A stretch of DNA of 7,118 nt from Candidatus Melainabacteria bacterium (GCA_026389055.1 JAPLIO010000243.1:1-7118), one strand, 5' to 3'; shown: positions 1 through 6,430, numbered from the stretch's first letter. The notes: a model not told the origin generated them from the sequence alone. Made by a program: numbers and translations.

Positions 1-126
1 AATGCTTATTTTGAGACGTTGGAGGCGGTGGAATCTCATTTAGTGACGGCTTTGCGTTGGGTAGAAGCTAATACGGCTTGGGTGAAATCGTTTGCCTATT
101 TCCCCTACATTCAACACGCTATTTAA
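1..126 (+). CDS. 3' end of an unidentified protein gene (partial, 41 codons)
   Basis: Frame 1 is open from the first base to a TAA at 124-126 and encodes the last 41 residues of a protein whose start lies outside the window. The tail looks helical and amphipathic, contains the stretches FETLEAVESHLV and ALRWVEANTAWV, and ends in PYIQHAI. Its G+C is about 46%, and it uses codons such as GCG, GTG and TTG like the later part of alaS, whereas the DNA just beyond base 126 falls to about 33-38%. That composition is my main reason for treating it as coding although the 311-aa gene on the other strand also runs across bases 40-126. The piece is too short to assign a family; the helix-rich end with conserved-looking Trp residues is only faintly like the C-terminus of some M1 aminopeptidases, and I do not make that call. 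Confidence 0.5.
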   Translation, partial: NAYFETLEAVESHLVTALRWVEANTAWVKSFAYFPYIQHAI

Positions 127-975
127 TCTGTCAATTGGTATTAGATAAGGCAACAGAGCTATTTTTCTAGCCTCAGCTTTACTGTATAGTGCATTATTGC
201 CTAGTGAAATCAAATCCACACCAACAGCTAAGCCTCTAAAAGGCGTTGGTTCTAAGTTTGAAGAAAGTAGAATAGCTTTAGTTGCTTTAGAAAAAGAGTA
301 ATACCCGAATCCTGTAGGTATATCTTGTAGTCCTTTGAGCCCAAGCAATCGTTCTTTTGCACGTAATGCTTCAGTGGGTTGACCCACAGCACGAGTTATC
401 TCATCTAATAGAGCTTGGATGTGGTAATTCTGCACAAATCCTGAGTTATGAGCACTTTCATCTAATAGTAACTTCTCTGTATTTGAAACAGCGTAAGTTC
501 CTAAATGAGCTCTTAGACCTTTTTTAAGCTTGACTGCTTGGTCAGGGACTATATCTGGAATTAGATCAAGCATTCCTAACGAGCTTAAAACATTGTATCC
601 TCTTTTAGGATTCGATGGGTCAACTAGTTTTAATATTTCTTGGAATACACCTCTAGCAACAATTTCTGCTTCTTCGTTTAGCAATAAGTCGGCTTTAAAC
701 TTTGTATCTAACACTTTTTTTGCGTTTGCTAATCTAGTTGTAATCATGTTTCTAATATAGCCGTCATGTTTAGGTAAAAGGACTGAAAGCGAATCATTGC
801 TAATAACCGCTGTTATTCCATCACGTTGCCCTTTATTGGAAGGCTTAAACGTATCAGCGGTCAACGGAGAAAGAGGGAGCGTGTGTGGGGCTGGCGTTGA
901 TGTTGGGTTGCTAGCAGGGCGAGAAAAGGTCTGTTTTAAAGCTGGGGGGAATAAAGCAGAAACGTGCATCATCAT
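40..975 (-). CDS. Hypothetical protein, 311 aa, unknown function
   Basis: I do not recognise this protein. Residues 1-50 are rich in Pro, Ser and Thr (for example STPAPHTLPLSPLT) and are probably disordered. Residues 65-300 look globular and mostly helical, with charged helices around 75-120 and 145-215 and a hydrophobic stretch near 245-282 (GLAVGVDLISL, KIALLPYLIPI) that is too broken by charges to call a membrane anchor with confidence. There is no signal peptide, lipobox or catalytic motif that I can see. The start has three consecutive ATG codons (967-975). An AGGA at 986-989 lies 10 nt upstream of the first ATG, which favours it, although the third ATG would give an N-terminus (MHVS) resembling that of the last gene in the window (MNVS). 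Most of the gene has 33-45% G+C, lower than alaS. The last 28 codons run antisense to the neighbouring gene end at 1-126. It is divergent from alaS, with 181 nt between the two starts. I found no convincing promoter for it. Confidence 0.75.
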   Translation of the reverse strand: MMMHVSALFPPALKQTFSRPASNPTSTPAPHTLPLSPLTADTFKPSNKGQRDGITAVISNDSLSVLLPKHDGYIRNMITTRLANAKKVLDTKFKADLLLNEEAEIVARGVFQEILKLVDPSNPKRGYNVLSSLGMLDLIPDIVPDQAVKLKKGLRAHLGTYAVSNTEKLLLDESAHNSGFVQNYHIQALLDEITRAVGQPTEALRAKERLLGLKGLQDIPTGFGYYSFSKATKAILLSSNLEPTPFRGLAVGVDLISLGNNALYSKAEARKIALLPYLIPIDRLNSVLNVGEIGKRFHPSRISFYPTQSRH

Positions 976-985
976 GTAGTTTATG

Positions 986-989
986 TCCT
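986..989 (-). promoter_or_regulatory. Ribosome binding site of the 311-aa gene
   Basis: The minus strand reads ACAGGACA here, with AGGA ending 10 nt before the first of three tandem ATG codons, 13 before the second and 16 before the third. The spacing favours initiation at the first ATG. Confidence 0.45.
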
Positions 990-1078
990 GTATAATTAGC
1001 TGACGATTATCATATTAGGGAAAAAGAAACATTGACTATATTAAAGTAAGCTAAAAACCAGTTAAAATCAAGTGGGTT

Positions 1079-1107
1079 TTACCGCACTGGCGTATTTTTG
1101 GTATAAT
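1079..1107 (+). promoter_or_regulatory. Extended -10 sigma70-type promoter of alaS
   Basis: A perfect TATAAT lies at 1102-1107 and is preceded by TGG at 1099-1101, which gives an extended -10 (TGn-TATAAT). Seventeen bases upstream, TTACCG at 1079-1084 is a poor -35 (three of six matches), as is usual for extended -10 promoters. Transcription should begin near 1113-1115, leaving a 5' leader of about 43 nt before the alaS ATG. An inverted repeat, AAAACC (1054-1059) and GGTTTT (1075-1080), sits just upstream and touches the -35; it could be an operator, but may be chance in AT-rich DNA. Confidence 0.65.
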
Positions 1108-1156
1108 GGGGGTATCTGTTTTTTCCATAATCTATCAATAGAAGAACCCCCACCCC

Positions 1157-3853
1157 ATGATGATGAGCCTGCAAAAACCACCCCACCCCACCCAAAAACC
1201 CTTCACAGGGGCGGAAATTCGGGAAGCCTTCCTCGGCTATTTTGAACAAACACTCGGGCATAAACGCCTACCTTCCGCCAGTTTGGTACCCATCAACAAC
1301 CCCACCGTGCTATTAACCCCCGCTGGTATGCTCCCCTTCGTCCCCATCTTCATGGGCTTAGAACCCGCCCCCAATCCGCCTCGGGCTACCACCTCTCAAA
1401 AATGTGCACGGGTTAGCGGAAAAGCCAGCGATTTGGAAGCCGTCGGGCGAACCCCCCGCCACCACACCTTCTTTGAAATGCTTGGCAACTTTAGCTTTGG
1501 CGATTATTTCAAACACGAAATCATCCCTTGGGCATGGACGTTTATGACCGAAGTGTTAGGCATCGATGCCAACCGCCTATGGGTTTCCGTTTTTCGGGAA
1601 GACGACGAAGCTTACGCCATTTGGAGAGATGTTGTTGGCGTGCCAGAATCCCGCATTTTTCGGTGCGATGAAAAAGACAACTTCTGGGGGCCTCCTGGCC
1701 CGACTGGCCCTTGCGGGCCTTGCACGGAAATTTATTATGATTTAACCCAAAACCCAGCCCATGACTTGGATACCCGCCTCATTGAGTTGTGGAATTTGGT
1801 CTTTATGGAATTGTTTAAAGATGCAGAAGGGAATTACACCCCACTTGAAAAGAAAAACGTGGATACAGGTGCAGGCTTAGAGCGGCTAGCGATGGTTGTT
1901 CAAGGGGTTGAAAACACCTTTGAAACCGATTTGTTCCAAAACATCGTGAAAGCCGTTTCCGCTAAATGTGGCATCGCTTATCGCACCAGCGAACCCACCG
2001 ATGTTGCCCTTAAAATTGTAGCCGACCACTTGCGGATGTTGGCGTTCGCCATTGCCGATGGGGTTGTGCCTTCCAACGAAGGGCGAGGGTATATTATCCG
2101 CATGATTTTACGGCGGGCTGTTCGGTATGGTAAGCAGTTTTTGGGGTTTGAATCGGCCTTTTTGTATGATTTATTAAGCGTGATTAAAACCGAATATGAA
2201 GCCGTTTATCCTGAAGTAGGGCAACGCTACGCTTACACTTATGATGTGCTTCTACGAGAAGAAACTCGATTTTTGGAAACGCTGGATAAAGGCTCTAAAC
2301 AGCTGGATGAGATTTTGCACCAACTTAAAGAGGAAGGCAAAACCGAACTCGATGGCGCGGTGGCGTTTCGGTTGTATGATACCTACGGCTTCCCTGTGGA
2401 GCTTTCCAAAGATATTGCCCAAGAGCAAGGCTTCACGCTAGATGAAGTGGGTTTTGAAATCGCTATGCAAGCCCAAAAAACGTTAGCTAGGGCGGGTAAA
2501 AAAGATGTAGCCATTGTCAACGACCAAGTGTTTAGCGAAATTTTAGAGACCACGGGCAAAACGACGTTTGTTGGCTATGAAACGTTGGAATCCACTGCGA
2601 CTGTACAGGCGTTAATTGTGGATGGCGAATCGGTTTCCAAGGTTTCAGGGGTGAATCAGCCGTTTTTGTTGGTGTTGAACCAAACGCCATTCTACGCCGA
2701 AAGTGGCGGTCAGCTGGGCGATTTAGGGCAACTTCATCAGGAAACTGGGCAGTTAGCCTTAACTGTTTTGGTTAAAGATACGCAAAAAATGGGCGATTTA
2801 ATTATTCATCATTGCGTGTTGGATCAACAAGGCGAGGCGGGCTTGGGTTTAGCCGTGGGCGATACTGTAACCGCCTTGGTCGATGCTTCACATAGGCAGA
2901 ATACTGCCATTCATCATTCAGCTACGCACTTGTTGCACGCTGCGTTGAAGCAGGTTTTGGGCGATGAAGCGGCTCAAGCAGGGTCTTCGGTTGGGGCGGA
3001 AGGGGCTCGGTTTGATTTTTCGTTTTCTCGGGGTGTAACCAAGGAAGAATTGCATCAAATTGAAGCGAAAGTGAACCAGTGGGTGTTAGCAGGCATTGCC
3101 CAACACACCCAAGAAATGCCCATTGATGAAGCTAAAAAAGCAGGTGCGGTCGCCATGTTCGGCGAAAAATACGGCGATGCCGTTCGCGTGGTGCAGTTTG
3201 GGCAGGCTTCAATGGAACTGTGCGGTGGTACGCATGTTCAGAATTTGGCTCAAATTGGGTTAGTGCGTATTGTGGGAGAACAAGCCGTAGCCGCTGGCGT
3301 TCGGCGGATTGAATTTGTGGCAGGTTGGCAGGCTTACAAGGGCTTTCGTCAAGCAGAAAACTTACTCAAACAAGTGATGGGGCAACTCAAAGTGCCTCAA
3401 GCGGAGTTGTTAGAACGGATTGAAAAATTGCAGGTGGATTTAAAGCAATCTGAAAAAGACTTGCAGCTGTTCAAGCAAAAAAGTGCGATTGCCGTTCAAC
3501 TGCCTGTTTTGAAAGCGACGTTAGAAGCTCAATCAGGGCAATCTATTCCGTTAGTGAAATTATTTATTGCTGATACTGAAGCTGATACGCTTAAAACCTT
3601 GGGTGAAGTGTTTATCAACCAAGCGAACCAGCCGTTGGCGTTGATTTTAGGGTCTAACGTGGAAGGTAAGGCGGTTATTTTGGTTTGGGTGGATGAAACG
3701 TTGGTTAAACAAGGCGTTAAGGCGGGCGATATCGTTAAAACGCTTGCCGCTGCGTGTGAAGGCGGTGGGGGTGGTAAGCCCACGTTTGCCCAAGCAGGTG
3801 GTAAAGCAGGGCATCTATTGGCAGAGGCATTGGCTAGTTTTCAGTTAGCCTAA
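1157..3853 (+). CDS. alaS: Alanyl-tRNA synthetase (AlaRS), 898 aa
   Basis: Cytoplasmic class II enzyme that activates alanine with ATP, charges tRNA-Ala and clears mischarged Ser/Gly-tRNA-Ala. The catalytic domain (about 15-265) shows RATTSQKC at 76-83, motif 2 HHTFFEMLGNFSFGDYFK at 102-119, GPTGPCGPC at 181-189 and motif 3 GAGLERL at 238-244. The tRNA-recognition domain follows, with SNEGRGY at 306-312 and RRAVRYG at 319-325. The editing domain keeps all four zinc ligands of the family: HSATH (His587, His591) and CGGTH (Cys689, His693). A coiled-coil linker at about 735-775 leads to a C-Ala domain with the Gly-rich signature EGGGGGKPTFAQAGG at 868-882. The length is at the upper end of normal and the gene looks intact and functional. 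The start has three tandem ATGs after a C-rich run; the only Shine-Dalgarno-like sequence is a weak AGAAG at 1140-1144. It is transcribed alone, with unrelated genes divergent upstream and convergent downstream (9-nt overlap). Codon use changes along the gene, from C-ending codons and CTN leucines near the start to G/T-ending codons and TTR leucines later. Confidence 0.98.
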   Translation: MMMSLQKPPHPTQKPFTGAEIREAFLGYFEQTLGHKRLPSASLVPINNPTVLLTPAGMLPFVPIFMGLEPAPNPPRATTSQKCARVSGKASDLEAVGRTPRHHTFFEMLGNFSFGDYFKHEIIPWAWTFMTEVLGIDANRLWVSVFREDDEAYAIWRDVVGVPESRIFRCDEKDNFWGPPGPTGPCGPCTEIYYDLTQNPAHDLDTRLIELWNLVFMELFKDAEGNYTPLEKKNVDTGAGLERLAMVVQGVENTFETDLFQNIVKAVSAKCGIAYRTSEPTDVALKIVADHLRMLAFAIADGVVPSNEGRGYIIRMILRRAVRYGKQFLGFESAFLYDLLSVIKTEYEAVYPEVGQRYAYTYDVLLREETRFLETLDKGSKQLDEILHQLKEEGKTELDGAVAFRLYDTYGFPVELSKDIAQEQGFTLDEVGFEIAMQAQKTLARAGKKDVAIVNDQVFSEILETTGKTTFVGYETLESTATVQALIVDGESVSKVSGVNQPFLLVLNQTPFYAESGGQLGDLGQLHQETGQLALTVLVKDTQKMGDLIIHHCVLDQQGEAGLGLAVGDTVTALVDASHRQNTAIHHSATHLLHAALKQVLGDEAAQAGSSVGAEGARFDFSFSRGVTKEELHQIEAKVNQWVLAGIAQHTQEMPIDEAKKAGAVAMFGEKYGDAVRVVQFGQASMELCGGTHVQNLAQIGLVRIVGEQAVAAGVRRIEFVAGWQAYKGFRQAENLLKQVMGQLKVPQAELLERIEKLQVDLKQSEKDLQLFKQKSAIAVQLPVLKATLEAQSGQSIPLVKLFIADTEADTLKTLGEVFINQANQPLALILGSNVEGKAVILVWVDETLVKQGVKAGDIVKTLAAACEGGGGGKPTFAQAGGKAGHLLAEALASFQLA

Positions 3854-5224
3854 CAGTTGGTAGCGTTTGGCTTGTGCGTAGGTGATGGTTTCTGGGGTTT
3901 GAGCCTTTTCTAAGGCTTCTAGCACCGTTTGGTTTCTCTGTTTTTCCTGCCACCAATGCAAAGCCAGTACGCCCGCTCCCGCTCCTAAAATCCCAACAAC
4001 GGTAGGCACTAAAAAGGGTATCGCTTTATGTAAAAGCGTCTGTCCCCAATCCAAAACAAGCGGATGATTTTTTTCTTGCAACCCCCACCACCCGTCAGTT
4101 AAAAAACCCAACCGCTCAGGCAAGCCTATTTTAAAGGACGGCTTATTTTCTGCAAGGTTAGTCGTCAGCTGAAGAGTCTCATCTAACTTTTTTAAACTAG
4201 CAGGTAAGTTAGGCATATCGTTTAACAGGTTTTGTAATGCTGCTATCGTCTCAATTTTTTTAGCTTCACTGGTTGATGGCTTTATCAACGTAGAAGAGGA
4301 TTCAGGAGGTAAAGAATAATCAATCCCCTCGGTTTCCGCTATGCGTAGGTAATGCGTGAGAGTAGGGTCTATACTATCTTTCCATGAAAGCGTCAGCACT
4401 TCGAGGTTCAGCAAATTAGATTCCACTTCAATACCCCGATATGTTCCTGCCGAAAGGCTTTCTACAGTGGTTTCTTCAGATTTTGGATCTAGTAGCTTTG
4501 CATGATGAGCCTCCCACTGCACACCGCATTCATCTTGCCATTGAGATACTAATCTTTGCCCTGAGAAGGTTTGTTTAACGCCGTTTTCTTTGGGTTTGCT
4601 AACAGGGTTTTTCTCATTTGGCTTAGCGGCTAAAGCCCATGGGTTGCAAGGGGCTAGTTGTTCTTCCCTTTGATAATAATGCTGGGTAGAACCTTCTGAT
4701 GGGGGTACTTCCCACTGCTTCCAGTGTTTAGCACTACTGGTGGGGGCTTGTTTGTAAGCAGCGGAGGTGTAGTAAAATAGGGGTTTGGTAATGCCTAGTT
4801 CATCTTTCACATCTTTACGAATCAGTGTTTCTACAAAACTGTTGGGGGTATCGTTGTTTTCTGTAGCCCGTTTGTAGAACGAGAGTGTTGTGTTTTTAGC
4901 CAGCCCCCAACTTAGGCTAACCACGCCAGCGGCTAAACTGGCAATCGTCATTTCTCTTAAAGAAAGGGGTTGATTCCCCACGGTTTGCAATAAGGTTATT
5001 TGTTCTTCAAGCTGGGGATATTTGGCGTTGGGCACGTGTTTTTCTGCAGGGTGATGCAACCGCTTTTGAAACGCCATTTTTACAGTGGGTGCAAGCGGTT
5101 TTGGGTTTGTATAGCCTAAGGGTAAAGCCGTAGAAGGTGGTGGTGCTGTAACCATTATTGAGAAGAAAAGCCCATTTTTAAGGAAAGTGAACAAATAAGT
5201 AGAAAGAGAGAGGGAGAGAGTCAT
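3845..5224 (-). CDS. Putative membrane protein of unknown function, 459 aa
   Basis: I cannot assign this protein to a family. From the longest start, residues 5-25 are hydrophobic (LSTYLFTFLKNGLFF), 27-60 are Pro-rich, 91-109 form a possible membrane helix (MTIASLAAGVVSLSWGLA), and 401-425 form a convincing one (IPFLVPTVVGILGAGAGVLAL), followed by WWQEKQR and a charged C-terminal tail of about 35 residues. Between the two helices lies a hydrophilic region of about 290 residues without recognisable motifs. The start is uncertain: neither Met1 (5224) nor Met24 (5155) has a Shine-Dalgarno sequence. Met24 gives a 436-aa protein beginning MVTAPPPSTALPLGYT, whose PLGYT falls at nearly the same distance from Met as PLAYT in the last gene of the window, so I lean towards 5155 as the real start; the hydrophobic residues 1-23 would then be untranslated, and their DNA is a CT/GA-rich tract. 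The gene converges on alaS with a 9-nt overlap. It lies 164 nt downstream of the TPR gene on the same strand, so read-through from it is possible. Confidence 0.75.
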   Translation of the reverse strand: MTLSLSLSTYLFTFLKNGLFFSIMVTAPPPSTALPLGYTNPKPLAPTVKMAFQKRLHHPAEKHVPNAKYPQLEEQITLLQTVGNQPLSLREMTIASLAAGVVSLSWGLAKNTTLSFYKRATENNDTPNSFVETLIRKDVKDELGITKPLFYYTSAAYKQAPTSSAKHWKQWEVPPSEGSTQHYYQREEQLAPCNPWALAAKPNEKNPVSKPKENGVKQTFSGQRLVSQWQDECGVQWEAHHAKLLDPKSEETTVESLSAGTYRGIEVESNLLNLEVLTLSWKDSIDPTLTHYLRIAETEGIDYSLPPESSSTLIKPSTSEAKKIETIAALQNLLNDMPNLPASLKKLDETLQLTTNLAENKPSFKIGLPERLGFLTDGWWGLQEKNHPLVLDWGQTLLHKAIPFLVPTVVGILGAGAGVLALHWWQEKQRNQTVLEALEKAQTPETITYAQAKRYQLLG

Positions 5225-5388
5225 TAACTAGACACTAATCCAACGATACATAGTCTCTACTATATAAAGATACCGAAAAAAAATCTGTGAACCAAGTCTT
5301 TTCTTGCTAAGGCTAGTTATAGAAACTTTTTCAAAAAGGCTTCAACTACTTTTCAGGTTAAACTCAACTGCTTTTTAGTTATGGCAAA
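5225..5388. other. 164-nt spacer between the TPR gene and the 459-aa gene
   Basis: This AT-rich spacer contains an imperfect direct repeat, TCAACTACTTTTC (5342-5354) and TCAACTGCTTTTT (5364-5376), 11 of 13 identical with a 22-bp period, and a perfect short dyad, CTTTTT-C-AAAAAG, at 5326-5338. The dyad has a one-base centre and only A/T pairs inside, so it is a poor terminator. No strong promoter for the 459-aa gene is evident: on the minus strand TTGGTT and TATCTT are 17 bp apart, but both are weak. Either the two genes are co-transcribed or the promoter is non-standard. Confidence 0.4.
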
Positions 5389-6339
5389 TTAAGGGCTAAA
5401 AGAAACAGGAGACGCTATTTTATTCGATTGGCTAGCCACTTTTTCTTTGAGTTGTTTTAAATGTTCAACAATCGCAGCTAATTCATCGTTCGGTTTGGTT
5501 AACCGAATATAGGTTTGATACCCCGCAATGGCTTCAGGTAAGACCCCCAAGGCTTCCAATGTTTCAGCTTTATGCAGATGAACATCGCTAAGTAGGGGGT
5601 CTTTTTCTAACGCCCGATTATACCAAATTAACGCCTCTTTATAGCGGTTTTGCTTATGGCAAACAAACCCTTTGCTATCCATGGTGGCAGCTAATGCTTG
5701 GGGTTGCAGCTTCAGGGCTTGGTTAATAGCTTTTTCAGCCAACTCATAGCTTTTTGTGTGGGAAAGAGCGTAACCGTAGTTATTATAAGCATCTGCCACG
5801 TTAAAATTGAGTTCAATCGCTTTGAGTGAAGCATCTGCAGAAAGTTGATGTTGCCCTAAGCGGGCAGCATATACGCCTAAATCGTAAAAATACAGCCCTT
5901 GGGCAGGGGCTAATTCGGTGGCTTTTTGCAGGCTTTGGGTCGCCAGTTCTAGCTGATTCAATTTCTCAAATAATAGCCCTCGTTCATACCATAAGCTGGC
6001 ATTATGAGGGAGTTGTTGCGTTAAATCGTTAATGGTTTTGATGGCAGGATAATAAAAACCCGTTTTTTCATATAGCCTAACCAGTTCTTGCTTCCAAGCA
6101 ATGATAGTAGGGCAAAGCGTTGTTGCGGCTTCTAGTTCTGAAATAGCCCCCCCTGCATCGCCGCTGTTAAGGGCATGTTGGGCTAATTGCCAGTGAATAC
6201 TACCTAACTGTTGTTGGCTTCTGAAGGGAATGGCTACAGGGAAACTGCTAGCCTGTGCAATAGGCAATACCCCACTGGCGATAAACACTAGCATGCCAAG
6301 TACCAACAGCGTTAGCTTTTGAAAAGAAGGTCGACGCAT
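5389..6339 (-). CDS. Exported tetratricopeptide-repeat protein, 316 aa
   Basis: A TPR scaffold protein predicted to be secreted or periplasmic. Residues 1-30 form a typical Sec signal peptide: a basic start (MRRPSFQK), a hydrophobic core (LTLLVLGMLVFIASGVL) and an AQA-SS cleavage site after residue 30. There is no lipobox cysteine. About seven TPR units of some 34 residues follow: 48-81, 82-112, 115-147, 149-181, 183-215, 217-250 and 251-284. The consensus small and aromatic positions are clear in LWYERGLLFEKLNQ, AYNNYGYALSHTKSYELAEKAI and YKEALIWYNRALEKDP. The last 30 residues are charged, then Ser/Pro-rich. TPR arrays bind partner proteins or peptides; the partner cannot be read from the sequence. 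The start at 6339 is supported by the signal peptide, by AAGGA 11 nt upstream and by a promoter further up. The 459-aa membrane-protein gene follows on the same strand after 164 nt, and a divergent gene starts 441 nt away. Confidence 0.9.
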   Translation of the reverse strand: MRRPSFQKLTLLVLGMLVFIASGVLPIAQASSFPVAIPFRSQQQLGSIHWQLAQHALNSGDAGGAISELEAATTLCPTIIAWKQELVRLYEKTGFYYPAIKTINDLTQQLPHNASLWYERGLLFEKLNQLELATQSLQKATELAPAQGLYFYDLGVYAARLGQHQLSADASLKAIELNFNVADAYNNYGYALSHTKSYELAEKAINQALKLQPQALAATMDSKGFVCHKQNRYKEALIWYNRALEKDPLLSDVHLHKAETLEALGVLPEAIAGYQTYIRLTKPNDELAAIVEHLKQLKEKVASQSNKIASPVSFSP

Positions 6340-6350
6340 TGAGAAAGGGT

Positions 6351-6355
6351 TCCTT
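6351..6355 (-). promoter_or_regulatory. Ribosome binding site of the TPR gene
   Basis: AAGGA on the minus strand lies 11 nt before the ATG at 6339. This is slightly long spacing but the only match nearby, and together with the signal peptide it fixes the start. Confidence 0.6.
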
Positions 6356-6397
6356 AACTAACCATCTGTCTAATATAAAAAAACAACTACTACCTCC

Positions 6398-6426
6398 ATT
6401 GTACGCTTGGTAACAAGAATTAACAA
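6398..6426 (-). promoter_or_regulatory. Sigma70-type promoter of the TPR gene
   Basis: Read on the minus strand, TTGTTA (-35; 6426-6421, four of six matches) and TACAAT (-10; 6403-6398, five of six) are separated by exactly 17 bp. Transcription would start near 6391, giving a leader of about 50 nt. The -35 lies inside the tandem repeat at 6411-6430. Confidence 0.5.
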
Positions 6427-6430
6427 GAAA
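6411..6430. repeat. Tandem 10-bp repeat over the -35 of the TPR promoter
   Basis: TAACAAGAAT is followed directly by TAACAAGAAA, identical at nine of ten positions. The 10-bp period puts both copies on the same face of the helix, as in many sites bound by dimeric or cooperative regulators. The repeat overlaps the -35 and the spacer of the promoter. It may be a regulator site or a chance duplication. Confidence 0.4.

Noticed and set aside
1..126. Assignment of the upstream gene end to an M1-type aminopeptidase.
   Set aside because: Forty-one residues with a general helical Trp/Asn pattern are not enough to support a family.
530..979. Two plus-strand frames (530-760 and 797-979) opposite the 311-aa gene.
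   Set aside because: The minus-strand frame is far longer, has a ribosome binding site and a coherent protein, and the plus-strand frames lack start signals.
1060..1156. Possible T-box riboswitch upstream of alaS, because GTGGGTTTTACCGC (1072-1085) faintly resembles the T-box core.
   Set aside because: The match to the AGGGTGGnACCGCG core is poor, it lies only about 70 nt before the start codon with no room for Stem I or a terminator/antiterminator pair, and the good promoter at 1079-1107 overlaps it, so it would not be transcribed.
1079..1261. 60-codon minus-strand open frame across the alaS promoter and start.
   Set aside because: It runs antisense to the conserved AlaRS N-terminus and the promoter, its product is not protein-like, and it has no supporting start signals.
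2241..2441. 66-codon plus-strand frame inside alaS.
   Set aside because: It is out of frame inside an intact, well-conserved synthetase gene, so it is a shadow.
3529..3783. 84-codon minus-strand frame inside alaS beginning MGLPPPPPSHAA.
   Set aside because: The Pro run is only the antisense of the conserved Gly-rich C-Ala signature, so the frame is a by-product of alaS coding.
3844..3854. GTTAG-C-CTAAC as a bidirectional terminator between alaS and the 459-aa gene.
   Set aside because: The arms are only 5 bp around a one-base centre and there is no T-run on either side; it is kept only as a sequence curiosity.
5326..5338. CTTTTT-C-AAAAAG as an intrinsic terminator of the TPR gene.
   Set aside because: A one-base centre cannot form a loop, and the remaining stem is almost all A/T; there is no G/C-rich stem before a T-run.
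5826..6032. 68-codon plus-strand frame opposite the TPR gene.
   Set aside because: It is antisense to clear TPR units and lacks independent support.
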